Positions 34,401-40,284 of a stretch of DNA of 64,000 bases are shown piece after piece (within the stretch, counting starts at the first letter, position 1; each line of letters opens with the position of its first letter). The notes beneath the pieces are model-generated. The model did no database searches and was not told the DNA's origin. It was given only the letters and a program-made list of their open reading frames with translations. The position numbers were made by a program, and so were the translations under genes. Source of the DNA: JAWKIW01 sp046331175 (GTDB lineage Bacteria > Actinomycetota > Acidimicrobiia > Acidimicrobiales > Acidimicrobilacustridaceae); the NCBI GenBank assembly GCA_046331175.1, contig JAXLRI010000015.1, positions 72,401-136,400 on the forward strand. The letters are read 5' to 3'.

Positions 34401-35819
34401 GGCCAGCTCGACGCGGGCGAGGTGGAACGAGCCGGCGGCGTTGGTCAGCCGGAACAGCTGCTTGGGGTCGGAGCAGCCGGCACACGACCGACCGTCGAGG
34501 ACGACGTGGTGGCCGGCGCCGGTGATGTCGACGTCGGCGGTGACGACGATCGGTCCCCCGGTCCAGTGGACGGTGCCGTCGCCGGCGAAGGCGATGGTGA
34601 CCGTCCCGCTGGCGAGGGCGTTGGCCTCCTCCACCGCGGCGCGCAGCGTGCACGTGGCGGCTGCGGTCGCGCAGGTGCCGTCGCCGGGCGTGGCATCGGA
34701 GGTGTCGGCGAGGTCGGTGACGGTGAAGCTCGGGGCGGCGGCTGCCGGTCGGGCGCCGACCACGGTGACGGTGCCGACGGCGGCGCCGGTGGCGAACAGG
34801 GCGAGGACGACGGGCACGGCCACGCCGGTGACGACCGGGCCGCGCGAGCCGGGTCGCGGCGGCGGGTCGACCACGGCGAGCTCGGCGGGCGACGTCGGCG
34901 CGGCAGCCCGGAACAGGGCCACGGCGACGATGACCGGGACGGCCGACACGAGCAGCTGGACGGTGAGGCGGAGGCCGGCGCCGGCGCGGACCGACAGCAG
35001 GTCACCGAGCGCGTAGGCGAGGGCCTCGACGACCACGACCGCGACAAGGGCGCCGGCGAGGGCCACGGCGGTCGACCACCACCGGCCCTCGACCAGCGCT
35101 GCGCTCCGGCGCAGCGCGGCGCGGGGGCGGTTGCGCTCGACGGCGGCGGCGGGAAGGGCGAGCCCCCAGCGCACCGACGCGTAGGCGAGGGCACCGAAGG
35201 GCACGGCGAGCACGACCAAGGTGCGCGGCGCAGGCCACCGCAGCGATGGCCGCCGCCGACGCGCCAGGAGCGCGATCGGTGTGAGCACCAACCCGAGGAG
35301 ACCGACGAGGACGAGGACCGGGGTGGCGAGCACCAGCAGGGCCACCATGGCGAGGTAGGCGATCGTGACCCCGAGCGCGCTGGGCATGCGACGCAGGCCG
35401 CGGCGCACCGCCCGACCGAGGCGCGGTGGGCGACCCGCCTGGATGTCGTCGCTGAGCTGGGCCATGGCGGCGACGCCGGAGAGCATCGTGACCGCGGTGA
35501 GCACGACCGCCGGGATCCCGACCTCGAGGGCGAGCACCACCCAGCCCCGCGTCGACACGTCGGCACCGTCGAGCAGCGACGGCCCCTGCGAGACCGCCAC
35601 CTGGTGGAACCACGCCAGCACCACCATGCCGCCGAGGCCGAAGGCGGCGGTGACGAGGACGAGGAGCAGCGCGAACCGCCACCAGCCCGCCCGCCACACC
35701 GCGGCGCTCGTCGCGACGACCGCGCGCAGCCGCCCCGCCGTGGCGCTCCCGTCGTGCTGTCCGCCGCCGCCCTCGGGCCGTCGCTCGTCGCGCCGGCCCT
35801 CGCCCTCTCCTGGTGCCAC
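22497..35819 (-). CDS. Giant membrane-anchored surface protein with CSLREA, Ig-like repeat and InlB-like modules
   Basis: About 4,440 residues. Residues 30-330 form a polytopic membrane domain (six to seven helices, e.g. WWRFALLLVLVTAAFGLGGM). Two CSLREA-type modules follow (CTLRAAVEEANA and CTLRAAVQQATA), each heading a right-handed beta-helix-like stretch. About 26 tandem Ig-like domains of roughly 90-100 residues come next (core PTGTVTF.DGATTLG ... VGSHTITATYAGD), five of them near-identical. The C-terminal 900 residues hold InlB/Flg_new-like modules (NPPEGGSLSTNPSPSC, TPAAGYRV) and a helical end. I chose GTG 35819; GTG 35888 is possible but sits next to a -10-like box. A surface adhesin or matrix role is inferred. 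Confidence 0.85.
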   Translation of the reverse strand: MAPGEGEGRRDERRPEGGGGQHDGSATAGRLRAVVATSAAVWRAGWWRFALLLVLVTAAFGLGGMVVLAWFHQVAVSQGPSLLDGADVSTRGWVVLALEVGIPAVVLTAVTMLSGVAAMAQLSDDIQAGRPPRLGRAVRRGLRRMPSALGVTIAYLAMVALLVLATPVLVLVGLLGLVLTPIALLARRRRPSLRWPAPRTLVVLAVPFGALAYASVRWGLALPAAAVERNRPRAALRRSAALVEGRWWSTAVALAGALVAVVVVEALAYALGDLLSVRAGAGLRLTVQLLVSAVPVIVAVALFRAAAPTSPAELAVVDPPPRPGSRGPVVTGVAVPVVLALFATGAAVGTVTVVGARPAAAAPSFTVTDLADTSDATPGDGTCATAAATCTLRAAVEEANALASGTVTIAFAGDGTVHWTGGPIVVTADVDITGAGHHVVLDGRSCAGCSDPKQLFRLTNAAGSFHLARVELANGATSSVNGGAAIETVAANASVDDVTFFQHTATAAPGGAVAVLGGSFTARNATFVGNSATAGADVYDAGGFVMLKQATLWHAVGGSIANLDSAGGTLQLANTIVDPTSGRSCTGNVMAFTVLSSDGTCGGAAVAPQLGTLANHGGDVRTVDLLPTSPAIDQGDPDLCLPTDARGITRPQFNRCDPGAVEIVPTTSAVTFVVNDLGDAPDAGTGDGVCLTATGTCTLRAAVQQATATSTSAPIAAPTYTITFSVSGTITVGSVLDVAAAVTIDGTGQKVEVSGGDASQVFRFGDSRWPFTLRAIVVRDGHLADSFGGAGVYAATNGTIDAVTFMGNVNATTFAPGLAGGGAVSVDSFRTVTVVNSTFDNDSVDANLGGADLFVRGSAIVNASTFAEAYGGSVYADPAYGGTITMRSSALKSVTGFNCTGSISGTSNVSSDSSTCGGGLTGTDPLFAALGDHGGPVPTRTLSLGSQAINAGDNATCPPTDARGISRPQGGVCDAGAVEYVNSTSVTVTGSVNPSVLTQDVTVSADVVNGDGVVPTGTVTFKEGATVLGTGTLAPAGTGANATLLVSGLTVGSHVITADYGGDAALAPSSGSYTQVVSTPATVVTVTTPGTTVHGQPVTVSASVAAPGVSTPATGTLTFREGATVLGTASAPSGSVVVPAPALGSHTYAVDYAGDAVYPAASGSATNAVGAAATSLAVTSAGPTVFGQGATYTATVTVVAPGVGIPTGSVVFTSGATTLGSAALDAAGVATLTDATLDVGSHPITATFAGGSSFGGSSGGTTQVVNQAATSLALAGSPNPSVHGQSVTVTATVTATAPGAGTPTGTVSFFDGATPLGSASLDGSGVASLPVGGLTTGSHSISATYAGATRYVVSAGSATQVVDPSPTAVAVSSAPTVTGQGISVTATVSPVAPGAGTPSGTVTVREGATVLGTGTLTAGAATVAIAALPVGAHTLTVDYAGDADFVASTGSGSHSVAAAATSVAASVVGGGTVHGQSVTVTATVAAVAPGNGTPTGTVTFHDGATTLGTATLDGAGTASVSSSVLATGTRTITVDYAGDGSFATSSGTTTHTVSPAATTTAVTTSGSPSVLGAPVTFTATVAVTAPGTGTPTGTVTFADGATTIGTGTLDGSGTASVTTPSLGVGAHTITATYGGDADDLTSSGTVAHDVGAAGASVNVVAGAATSVVGESVTFTATVAAVPAGPVPTGVVTFADGATTLGTGTLDGAGVASITTGALGVGPHGIVATYAGDGTVGAGASSPLAHTVGQAATSTAVVSSGSPSVVGESVTFTATVSVSAPGAGTPTGSVTFTDGATTIGSGSLDGTGKASVSTSALAVGPHTVTATYAGDPSFGGSSSTVGQSVGQAATSTAVVSSGSPSVVGQSVTFTATVSVSAPGAGTPTGSVTFTDGATTIGSGSLDGTGKASVSTSALAVGPHTVTATYAGDPSFGGSSSTVGQSVGQAATSTAVVSSGSPSVVGQSVTFTATVSVSAPGAGTPTGSVTFTDGATTIGSGSLDGTGKASVSTSALAVGPHTITATYGGSASQSGSSGVAAQAVGRAATSTAVVSSGSPSVVGQSVTFTATVTVGAPGGGIPTGTVTFTDGATTIGSGSLDAAGKASVSTSALAVGPHTITATYAGSVSFAGSSSTVGQSVGQAATSTAVTSSGSPSVVGQSVTFTATVSVSAPGAGTPTGSVTFTDGATTIGSGSLDGTGKASVSTSALAVGPHTVTATYTGSASFAGSSATTGQSVSQAATTTAVTSSANPSVVGQPVTFTATVTPVGTSVVPTGTVDFTSGATLLGSSPVGGGGVASLTTAALGLGVSTITASYRGTVDHAASSSSPLTQTVSAAGSTVTLTSSANPSVSGQSITLTGHVTSIPAGTTPTGSLTFVDGATTIGSAPLDGTGTATITTSPAAGTHGLAAVYAGDGTVGPGSSTTLAQVVAPAATTTAVVAAPTTAVTGQSVTLTATVAVSAPGSGTPTGVVTFTDGASTLGSATLDAGGVASLPTSSLAVGSHTVTATYGGDPDRATSSSTATVGVSPAATTTAVALSADPISFGQTVTVTATVAAVAPGAGSPTGSVTFREGATSLGTVAVDAAGTASLPLQPATGSHTITADYAGDASFSASTGSTTSTVQPATTTVTITPAANPITYGTDATFVVQATTSTGPVPTGCVDVRVGGTTQVCTTLDGTGRATATLSPRPTPGSYVVDATYAGTADVTSATSAPVTLVVDPAPSAVALAASPVAFSAVGQSVTLTATVTGPASVPTPAGTVTFVDGASVLATVPVGPSGQATTSVATLALGSHSLAATYSSTNGLTASSSPLLTHLVVAAGTTTSITSSPNPSVAGQPVTATAAVAAVAPGAGIPSGVVTFRDGSTVLGAATLDAAGVATLPVANLGVGAHSLTAAYAAAGGYSASTSPATTHTVDPAATSTAVTTSPAPTVTGQAVTATATVSTVAPGGGTPTGTVTFSIGGSTVGTATLDAAGTASATFIPSGGGGGVPILATYGGDPSHQGSSGGVLHQVDAAATTVAVSSTPAAPVAGDLVTITATVSVVAPGGGVPTGQVTFTDGATTLGTALVDGTGKATIQRQSPDFFFRGTHQITATFTGGGSYASSSSSPTTIVVGLAPAVVTIAADVATPATGTPVTFTATLSTPLTVPVGTSITFSEGASVLATVPVTWNGTTLVATFTTSSLATGAHTITATYDGTVDISSATASTSVSVGLLPTQVQLIDPGPSLPGQQVSLFAVVRNTASSAVPTGSVRFTIDGAVQPDVALVAGVPGTASAAVAATFTTPGPHTVDASYLPTGSFVASSTTGTHQVGQYLPRLSLAAPSGGTWGTPLTFTVSMANVGVTPLVAPTGQIVLDDGAGHSCRASAYNATVLASATCTITFPNAGPATVTASYAGDASWGSASTARSLILDRRASGITGGVANGTPFTGEDTTLAWQVNGPTVGSVTTSLSSGATCASTALVGSCPIRYPLGADGVAQPITVTYGGDRDWAPSSFSTSLTPVGCYSLTLAANPPEGGSLSTNPSPSCDGGSGFARGTPVSITATPAAGYRVRYLSPLQGYGTEALVTAGPAEAGGTRYAFADFVPLSTCYTVTYDTELVARADASFFAVTQPNCVVDANGFAGPGTGSWTPSTNRLTPRAVVGRFQAGTAVRFRNVVGTNGPPSRLYGYRYGYRGNPLTPGATPLDSLTVDADKDITAVFGPICRRVTAATDGAPGASVSVSPATDCQDPDGPGYLPSTTATVTARVVGDGAFIDSWRLDRTDVPADAKQTTEVGPPPGNARTNVVTATLDVPFADGRNHDVLARFSACRALQVSTVGGGEGNITTTPAKGDCPTRRDEGGGDLPGRTGVQAPRTLYFLPGTKVDLVAGGLSDDKNQLLNVFDGWGDDVPTTRDQLGRANPRASVTVDRDIEVKGFFYPLHDCNTLFVKVQPAGAGTVTVDGDDGLCPFRDLAKPISTKGSGMFMEPGVFTLTAQAAKGKPLAGWTLPHGEEYSDQYVEYTVPGAQTSVNMRYTGQVTASFCQRLDAKVTLVSPSGTSRTGPVPEGSDLIGVDPAPNCPFADDAWLVGTTVTVAALGDPTGFEFTGWKGATNATTMATTITLDGSSPSLDLTAGYNLKCYKLIVEPSSKVDRSDEPNCPDEPTAYDMYLGGATVTLSGRLPSSSVFTGWAGDVERTGDVPVTWVVMDGDKTVKYTYRDMTTGEKISDAVSQAGDQIAIGAKKAVGVVAAAMVALVNDAPPLGVMNDVMALATGFDSLMRLVGVDVGVTQYLAYAQQTVKWLTSTLTCASVWGLSSAETPAGTSNAATREIDKISNIQRRQQLADEAAQGLAQAEARRTFTSVGATSGGLGVMSVKETTSKVNQAKLKFAKFKKYRADKSVKKAKIGAGIGVGLEIYNIVDGAGGIGWDSDASSAWTNGDAFMSCSKDMVPDYVVDAMGGEGGG
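25310..32880. repeat. Tandem Ig-like repeat array (about 26 units)
   Basis: Units of about 270-300 bases encode Ig-like domains in the giant surface gene. Most are diverged, but all keep the order T-x-V-x(6-10)-G-x-x-V-T-x-T-A-x-V, then PTG-x-V-x-F-x-D/E-GA-x-x-LG, then H-x-I-x-A-x-Y-x-GD. The boundaries given are approximate. Confidence 0.8.
29170..30610. repeat. Near-identical 291-base tandem repeats
   Basis: A marker (GACACCGA at 29221, 29512, 29803, 30094 and 30385) recurs every 291 bases exactly, i.e. 97 residues. Long blocks between markers are identical base for base in at least four copies. Silent sites have not drifted, so these copies arose by recent duplication or are homogenised by recombination. 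Confidence 0.85.
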
Positions 35820-35893
35820 GTCCGCTCGCCCTCTGCCGTCGCCCGGCTGCCGCCCTGCTGTGGTCCCCGGCCCGTCCCCGGTGCGCACATTTG

Positions 35894-35930
35894 TACACCG
35901 TATGGATTGGTCAGATCAATACACCGTATG
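35894..35930. promoter_or_regulatory. Paired TACACCGTATG direct repeats, candidate TetR operator and divergent promoters
   Basis: TACACCGTATG occurs at 35894-35904 and 35920-35930, 26 bases apart, flanking ATTGGTCAGATCAAT, whose ends are complementary. This is the most AT-rich spot for kilobases and lies between the giant surface gene and the TetR gene at 35988. Leftward TTGATC and TACAAA boxes and a rightward TATGAT box overlap the repeats, so bound regulator could control both directions. Confidence 0.6.
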
Positions 35931-35987
35931 ATTTCGGGCGCGGCCCCCCGCCAGCGGCGAAGATGGGGTCCGCGGCGAGGAGGAACG

Positions 35988-36785
35988 GTGCCCAAGCGGA
36001 CCGAGCGAGCAGCACGGGCAGAGGTCGAGCACGCCCACGATGCCGAGGTCCCGGCGCGCCCCTACGGCGGGCTCAGCCGAGAGGAGGTCGTCGAGGAGGC
36101 ACTGCGCATCATCGACGCAGACGGCCTCGACGGGCTCTCGATGCGACGCCTCGGCGCCGCGCTCGGGGTGAACCCCATGCGCATCTACCGCCACTTCGCC
36201 TCGCGCGACGAGCTGCTGGTGGGCGTCGCCGACGAGGTGGCCCGCCAGCTGCTCGAGGTGCACGACGTCGAGCTCTACCGACCGCTCGACCTCCTGGTCG
36301 CGCAGACGGTGCACATCCGCGACGTGCTGCTGGCCCACCCCCACCTCGCGCCGATCATCGCCAGCCGACCGATCGTCCAGGAGAACTCGGTCCCGAGCAT
36401 GCGCGGCGTCCTGCTGCTGCTGCGCATCGCCGGCGTGCGCGACGACCAGATCGAGGCGGTGGCCACCGCGTGCTCGTCGTTCGCCTTCGGCTTCGCCCTC
36501 TACGAGATCGCCCTGCAGTCGGGTCGGCGCGCGCTCGGCCAGGAGAACGAGCTGGAGGACCGCCGGGCACAGGCCGAGGTGATCCTCGCCGAGGCCGGCG
36601 GCGACCCCGACATCGAGCTGCTGCTCGCACCCCGCCTGCGCGAGGACTGGACCGAGCACCAGTTCCGCTTCAGCCTGCGCGCCCTGGTGGACGGCCTCAT
36701 CGCCACGTCCTTCCGCGACGACCTCGACCCGTCGCACGTCGAGTGGGCGTTCCCCTGGGACGCCCCCCGCCGCCCGCTGGCCTGA
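35988..36785 (+). CDS. TetR-family regulator (tetracycline-repressor-type C-terminus)
   Basis: A 265-residue regulator with GTG 35988 after a strong AGGAGG at 35979-35984. After a charged 28-residue leader comes the HTH (LSREEVVEEALRIIDADGLDGLSMRRLGAALGVNPMRIYRHFASRDELLVGVADEV). The larger C-terminal domain resembles the TetR C-terminal type 1 group. It is divergent from the giant surface gene across two TACACCGTATG repeats. It is the obvious candidate to control that gene and itself, which would make the giant adhesin inducible. The ligand is unknown. Confidence 0.9.
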   Translation: MPKRTERAARAEVEHAHDAEVPARPYGGLSREEVVEEALRIIDADGLDGLSMRRLGAALGVNPMRIYRHFASRDELLVGVADEVARQLLEVHDVELYRPLDLLVAQTVHIRDVLLAHPHLAPIIASRPIVQENSVPSMRGVLLLLRIAGVRDDQIEAVATACSSFAFGFALYEIALQSGRRALGQENELEDRRAQAEVILAEAGGDPDIELLLAPRLREDWTEHQFRFSLRALVDGLIATSFRDDLDPSHVEWAFPWDAPRRPLA

Positions 36786-36847
36786 GCCGATCGCCCCGGC
36801 CGGTCGAGACGCAGCGCTTCGGCCGCGCCCCCACCCCGTTGGGCCGA

Positions 36848-37408
36848 TCAGGGCACCGGGACCACCCAGGTCGTGCCCCACCCGTAGGGCGAGAACTTGT
36901 TGATCACCTCGAGGCGCAGCTGGAAGACACCGCACTCGTCGCCGAACATCTCGGTGATGTCCACCGCCGGCAGGGTGGTGTCGGAGCACTGCTGATCGGC
37001 AGCGCTGGTGAGCGGCACGTTCTTCGTGCCCTGGGCGCAGTCGGCCTGCCAGCGGATGAAGCTCCACTGCACGACCACGTTCGTCGGGCTGGTGACGGTG
37101 AGCACGCCCAGCTCGTCGAAGTAGGGCTCCTGGGTCCCGGCGGCGTTGCGGCTGAGCAGCATCTTCTGCGTGCGGCTCGACCGACAGATGACCGGCCGCG
37201 GCGTCGACGCGTTCGAGTCGAAGAACGTGGTGCAGGTGTTGTTCGGCGTCGCCGTGTTGGGCTCGCACGTCGGGGCGAGGTTCACCGCGCCGCCTGACGA
37301 GCAGCACGTCCCAGCCGCGGCCGGGACGTGCATGGTCGCGATGACGGGCGCAGTCCACGCCGCGGCCGTCGCCGCGCCGGCCGCCCGCACGAAGGTGCGT
37401 CGATCCAC
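36848..37408 (-). CDS. Tat-exported protein of unknown function
   Basis: A 186-residue protein. The N-terminus MDRRTFVRAAGAATAAAW is a clear twin-arginine signal, with cleavage near MHVPAAAG. The mature part has eight Cys (GTCCSSGG, APTCEP, NTCTTFF, VICRSS, ADCAQG, QCSDT, ECGVFQ), suggesting disulfide bonds, and ends in a beta-rich segment (VFQLRLEVINKFSPYGWGTTWVV). I do not recognise a family. It may be a small secreted or wall-associated protein. It is convergent with the TetR gene. Confidence 0.8.
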   Translation of the reverse strand: MDRRTFVRAAGAATAAAWTAPVIATMHVPAAAGTCCSSGGAVNLAPTCEPNTATPNNTCTTFFDSNASTPRPVICRSSRTQKMLLSRNAAGTQEPYFDELGVLTVTSPTNVVVQWSFIRWQADCAQGTKNVPLTSAADQQCSDTTLPAVDITEMFGDECGVFQLRLEVINKFSPYGWGTTWVVPVP

Positions 37409-37595
37409 GTCGTCCTCTCAGCTCGCCGCTGCCCTGCGCCTGACCGGCGCAGCCGGCCCCGTCCGACTGGGGCCTCGGGCCAGTCCAGCGGCCACACCTC
37501 AAGGAGGGGTCAAGATCAGAACACGATCTCGCGAACTGCTGATCGCATGTCGACGCGGCGTCGCTTCCCCGATCCGCGGGAACCACCGTGCCCGA

Positions 37596-38219
37596 TCATC
37601 GACCGGGGCCGATGCGGGCGGCGCGGTGCCGCGCCGAGGGCTCGACGGGAGCGGCGAAGCGGCGCTCGAGCAGGCCGCGGTTGTAGCGCTGGAGGAGGAC
37701 GGGGTACCCGTTCAGCGCCACGTTCCAACCCATGACGTGCCGAGCCGTCGACGGCGATCGCGCGACCCACGCAGCGACGGCGGTCGCCGTCGCCGCGGCG
37801 AACATGATGGTGTGGCTCGCCTCGGCCTCGCGCATGCGCTGGTCGAGCCGCGCGATCCGCTCGGGCGTCGGCTCGGCCGGCAGGTGCAGACCCGGGTTGA
37901 ACGCGGCGATCGGACCGCGGCGCAGCAACCGCTTCACGACGCGCACACCCAGCAGCTCGTAGACCCGGGCGCCGCCGTGCTCGAACGGCGCCAGCTCGTG
38001 ACACCGCGCCGGCAGCCGAGGCGTGACGACCCGGCTGATGGTCCCCAGCCACGTCATCGGCGCCCAGACCACCACGAAGGCGAAGCGTCGGCTCCGGGCG
38101 CCGAAGACCCGCCACGACCACACCACCACGGCGCCGGCCACGACGGTCGCCGACGCGACCACGGCGACCCGGCGGCCCGGCGGCACCGGCTCCCGCTCCT
38201 CCTCGCCCTCGTCGGCCAC
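37596..38219 (-). CDS. CrtO-like acyltransferase-family membrane protein
   Basis: A 207-residue protein with membrane helices near residues 14-36 and 40-60 and a later one around 150. The conserved stretches FEHGGARVYELLGVRVVKRLL, EAEASHTIMFA and the C-terminal NGYPVLLQRYNRGLL match the family of glycosyl-4,4'-diaponeurosporenoate acyltransferase (CrtO). That family is known in staphylococcal carotenoid synthesis but is widespread elsewhere with unknown roles. No carotenoid genes are nearby, so only the family is claimed. The start is taken as GTG 38219. Confidence 0.7.
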   Translation of the reverse strand: MADEGEEEREPVPPGRRVAVVASATVVAGAVVVWSWRVFGARSRRFAFVVVWAPMTWLGTISRVVTPRLPARCHELAPFEHGGARVYELLGVRVVKRLLRRGPIAAFNPGLHLPAEPTPERIARLDQRMREAEASHTIMFAAATATAVAAWVARSPSTARHVMGWNVALNGYPVLLQRYNRGLLERRFAAPVEPSARHRAARIGPGR

Positions 38220-38378
38220 GGGCCGAGTCTCGCCCGACGTCGGCTCCTCCGCACGATCGACGGCGCAGCGACCAGCAGGAGGCGGACGTGTCGTCCAGCC
38301 CCGACGTGGGCCCGACGAGCCCGGCCGGCAGCGCTCGTGTCGTGCCAGCCCCGCCCCAGGACATAGGGTGTGCGCCAG

Positions 38379-38397
38379 ATCTGACGCTCCGTCAGAT
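38379..38397. promoter_or_regulatory. 19-base palindrome upstream of the second BVMO
   Basis: ATCTGACG and CGTCAGAT are perfect eight-base arms around CTC, ending 51 bases before the start codon. The size and symmetry fit a TetR- or GntR-type operator. No regulator gene is adjacent, so control must come from elsewhere in the genome. Confidence 0.55.
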
Positions 38398-38448
38398 GCG
38401 GCCGCGCTGAGCTCCCCCCGCTCCCCGCTCTCCCACCGGAGGCACGAC

Positions 38449-40221
38449 ATGTCCGACGTCGACCCCGCCACGATCGAGGCCGCCAAGGCCCGTGCCGCCG
38501 AGGAGCGGGCCAAGCGGCTCCGCGAGGAGGGCCTGGCCCAGTACGAGTCGCTCGAGGAGCACCACCTCGACCGCGACCCGTGGGCCGACCCCGACTTCAC
38601 CCGCGACCCGGTCACCGAGGAGGTCGACGTGGTGGTGCTCGGCGGTGGCTTCGCCGGGCTGCTCGCCGGCATCAACCTGACCAAGCGCGGCATCACCAGC
38701 TTCCGCATCGTCGAGAAGGCCGCCGACTTCGGCGGCACCTGGTACTGGAACCGCTACCCCGGCTGCATGTGCGACGTCGACGCCACCATCTACCTCCCGC
38801 TGCTGGAGGAGACGGGCTACATGCCCACCGAGAAGTACGCCAGCGCCACCGAGATCTTCGGCTACTGCCAGCTGCTCGGGCGCCACTTCGGCCTCTACGA
38901 CCACGCCCTGTTCCAGACCGAGGTCGAGTCGCTGGTGTGGGACGACGACGCCCACCGCTGGGACCTGACCACGAGTCGGGGCGACCACATCCGCACGCGG
39001 TTCTTCATCGCCGCCGGCGGGCTGATGCACAAGGCCAAGCTTCCCGGCATCGACGGCATCGACCAGTTCGCCGGCAAGGCGTTCCACACCACCCGGTGGG
39101 ACTACGCGTACACCGGCGGCAGCCCCACCGAGCCGCTCGACCGGCTGGCGGACAAGACCGTCGGCATCATCGGCACCGGTGCCACCGCCGTACAGGTGGT
39201 CCCCCAGCTGGCCCGGTCGGCCAAGGACGTCTACGTCTTCCAGCGCACGCCGTCGGCCGTCGGCGTGCGCGCACAGCAGCAGATCGACGAGGAGTGGTTC
39301 CGCTCGCTGCCGCCGGGGTGGCAGGCCGAGCGCACCCGCAACTTCACCGAGGTCGTCACCGGCAACAAGCCCGGCGTCGACCTGGTGGCCGACGGGTGGG
39401 GCAAGGTGCTCGGCACCGACACCCAGCGCGAGCCCGCCGACGAGGCGGAGCGCCAGCGGCTGGAGGAGATCGACTTCGAGATCATGGAGGGCTTCCGGCA
39501 GCGCATCGACGAGGTCGTCGAGGACCCCGAGACCGCCGAGAAGCTCAAGCCCTGGTACGGCAAGCACTGCAAGCGGATCTGCTTCCACGACGAGTACCTG
39601 CAGTCGTTCAACCTGCCGAACGTGCACCTGGTCGACACCAACGGCCAGGGCGTGCGGGAGATGACCCCCGCCGGGCCGGTGGTCGACGGCGTCGAGTACC
39701 CGCTCGACCTGCTCGTGTTTGCGTCGGGCTTCGAGATCACCACCGGGCTGGTCGATCGCCTCGGCTTCGATCCCGTCGGCCGCGGCGGCGTGCGCCTCAG
39801 CGAGCGGTGGCACGACGGCACCCACTCGTTGCACGGCATCCTCACCGCCGAGATGCCGAACTTCTTCGTGGTCAGCTTCATCCAGGCCGGCTTCGGCCTG
39901 AACTTCGTGCACTTCCTGTCGGAGTCGACCGGCCACATCACCTGGCTCATCGACCACTGCCTGCACGAGGGCATCGACTCGATCGAGGCGACCGTCGAGG
40001 CCGAGGACGAGTGGCTGAACGTGTTGTGGGCCGCCTCGGGTCCCCTCGCCCGGTACAACAAGTCGTGCACGCCGAGCTACGGCAACAGCGAGGGGTCGCG
40101 CACCATGCTCGCCGCCCGCGCCGCCGTCTTCCCCGGTGCGCTCATGGACTACGCCGCCCACCTCGAGCAGTGGCGAGACGCCGGCACGCTCGAGGGCACC
40201 GCCGTCGTCCGAGCCACCTGA
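38449..40221 (+). CDS. Flavin-containing Baeyer-Villiger-type monooxygenase
   Basis: A 590-residue FAD/NADPH enzyme with ATG 38449 after GGAGG at 38438-38442. Motifs are the FAD site VVVLGGGFAGLLAG, GGTWYWNRYPGCMCDVDA, the fingerprint FAGKAFHTTRWDY, the NADPH site VGIIGTGATAVQVVPQLA and FASGFEITTGL. It has a 55-residue acidic/basic N-terminal extension, shorter than in the 7483-9432 enzyme, so the two are distant paralogues. It resembles steroid/cyclic-ketone BVMO-like proteins; the substrate is unknown. An orphan 19-base palindrome precedes it. Confidence 0.92.
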   Translation: MSDVDPATIEAAKARAAEERAKRLREEGLAQYESLEEHHLDRDPWADPDFTRDPVTEEVDVVVLGGGFAGLLAGINLTKRGITSFRIVEKAADFGGTWYWNRYPGCMCDVDATIYLPLLEETGYMPTEKYASATEIFGYCQLLGRHFGLYDHALFQTEVESLVWDDDAHRWDLTTSRGDHIRTRFFIAAGGLMHKAKLPGIDGIDQFAGKAFHTTRWDYAYTGGSPTEPLDRLADKTVGIIGTGATAVQVVPQLARSAKDVYVFQRTPSAVGVRAQQQIDEEWFRSLPPGWQAERTRNFTEVVTGNKPGVDLVADGWGKVLGTDTQREPADEAERQRLEEIDFEIMEGFRQRIDEVVEDPETAEKLKPWYGKHCKRICFHDEYLQSFNLPNVHLVDTNGQGVREMTPAGPVVDGVEYPLDLLVFASGFEITTGLVDRLGFDPVGRGGVRLSERWHDGTHSLHGILTAEMPNFFVVSFIQAGFGLNFVHFLSESTGHITWLIDHCLHEGIDSIEATVEAEDEWLNVLWAASGPLARYNKSCTPSYGNSEGSRTMLAARAAVFPGALMDYAAHLEQWRDAGTLEGTAVVRAT

Positions 40222-40284
40222 GCGGTCCGGGGCGACGGCACCACCCGGGCCGACCGAGCCGACCGAGCCGATCGGCCGAGCCGC

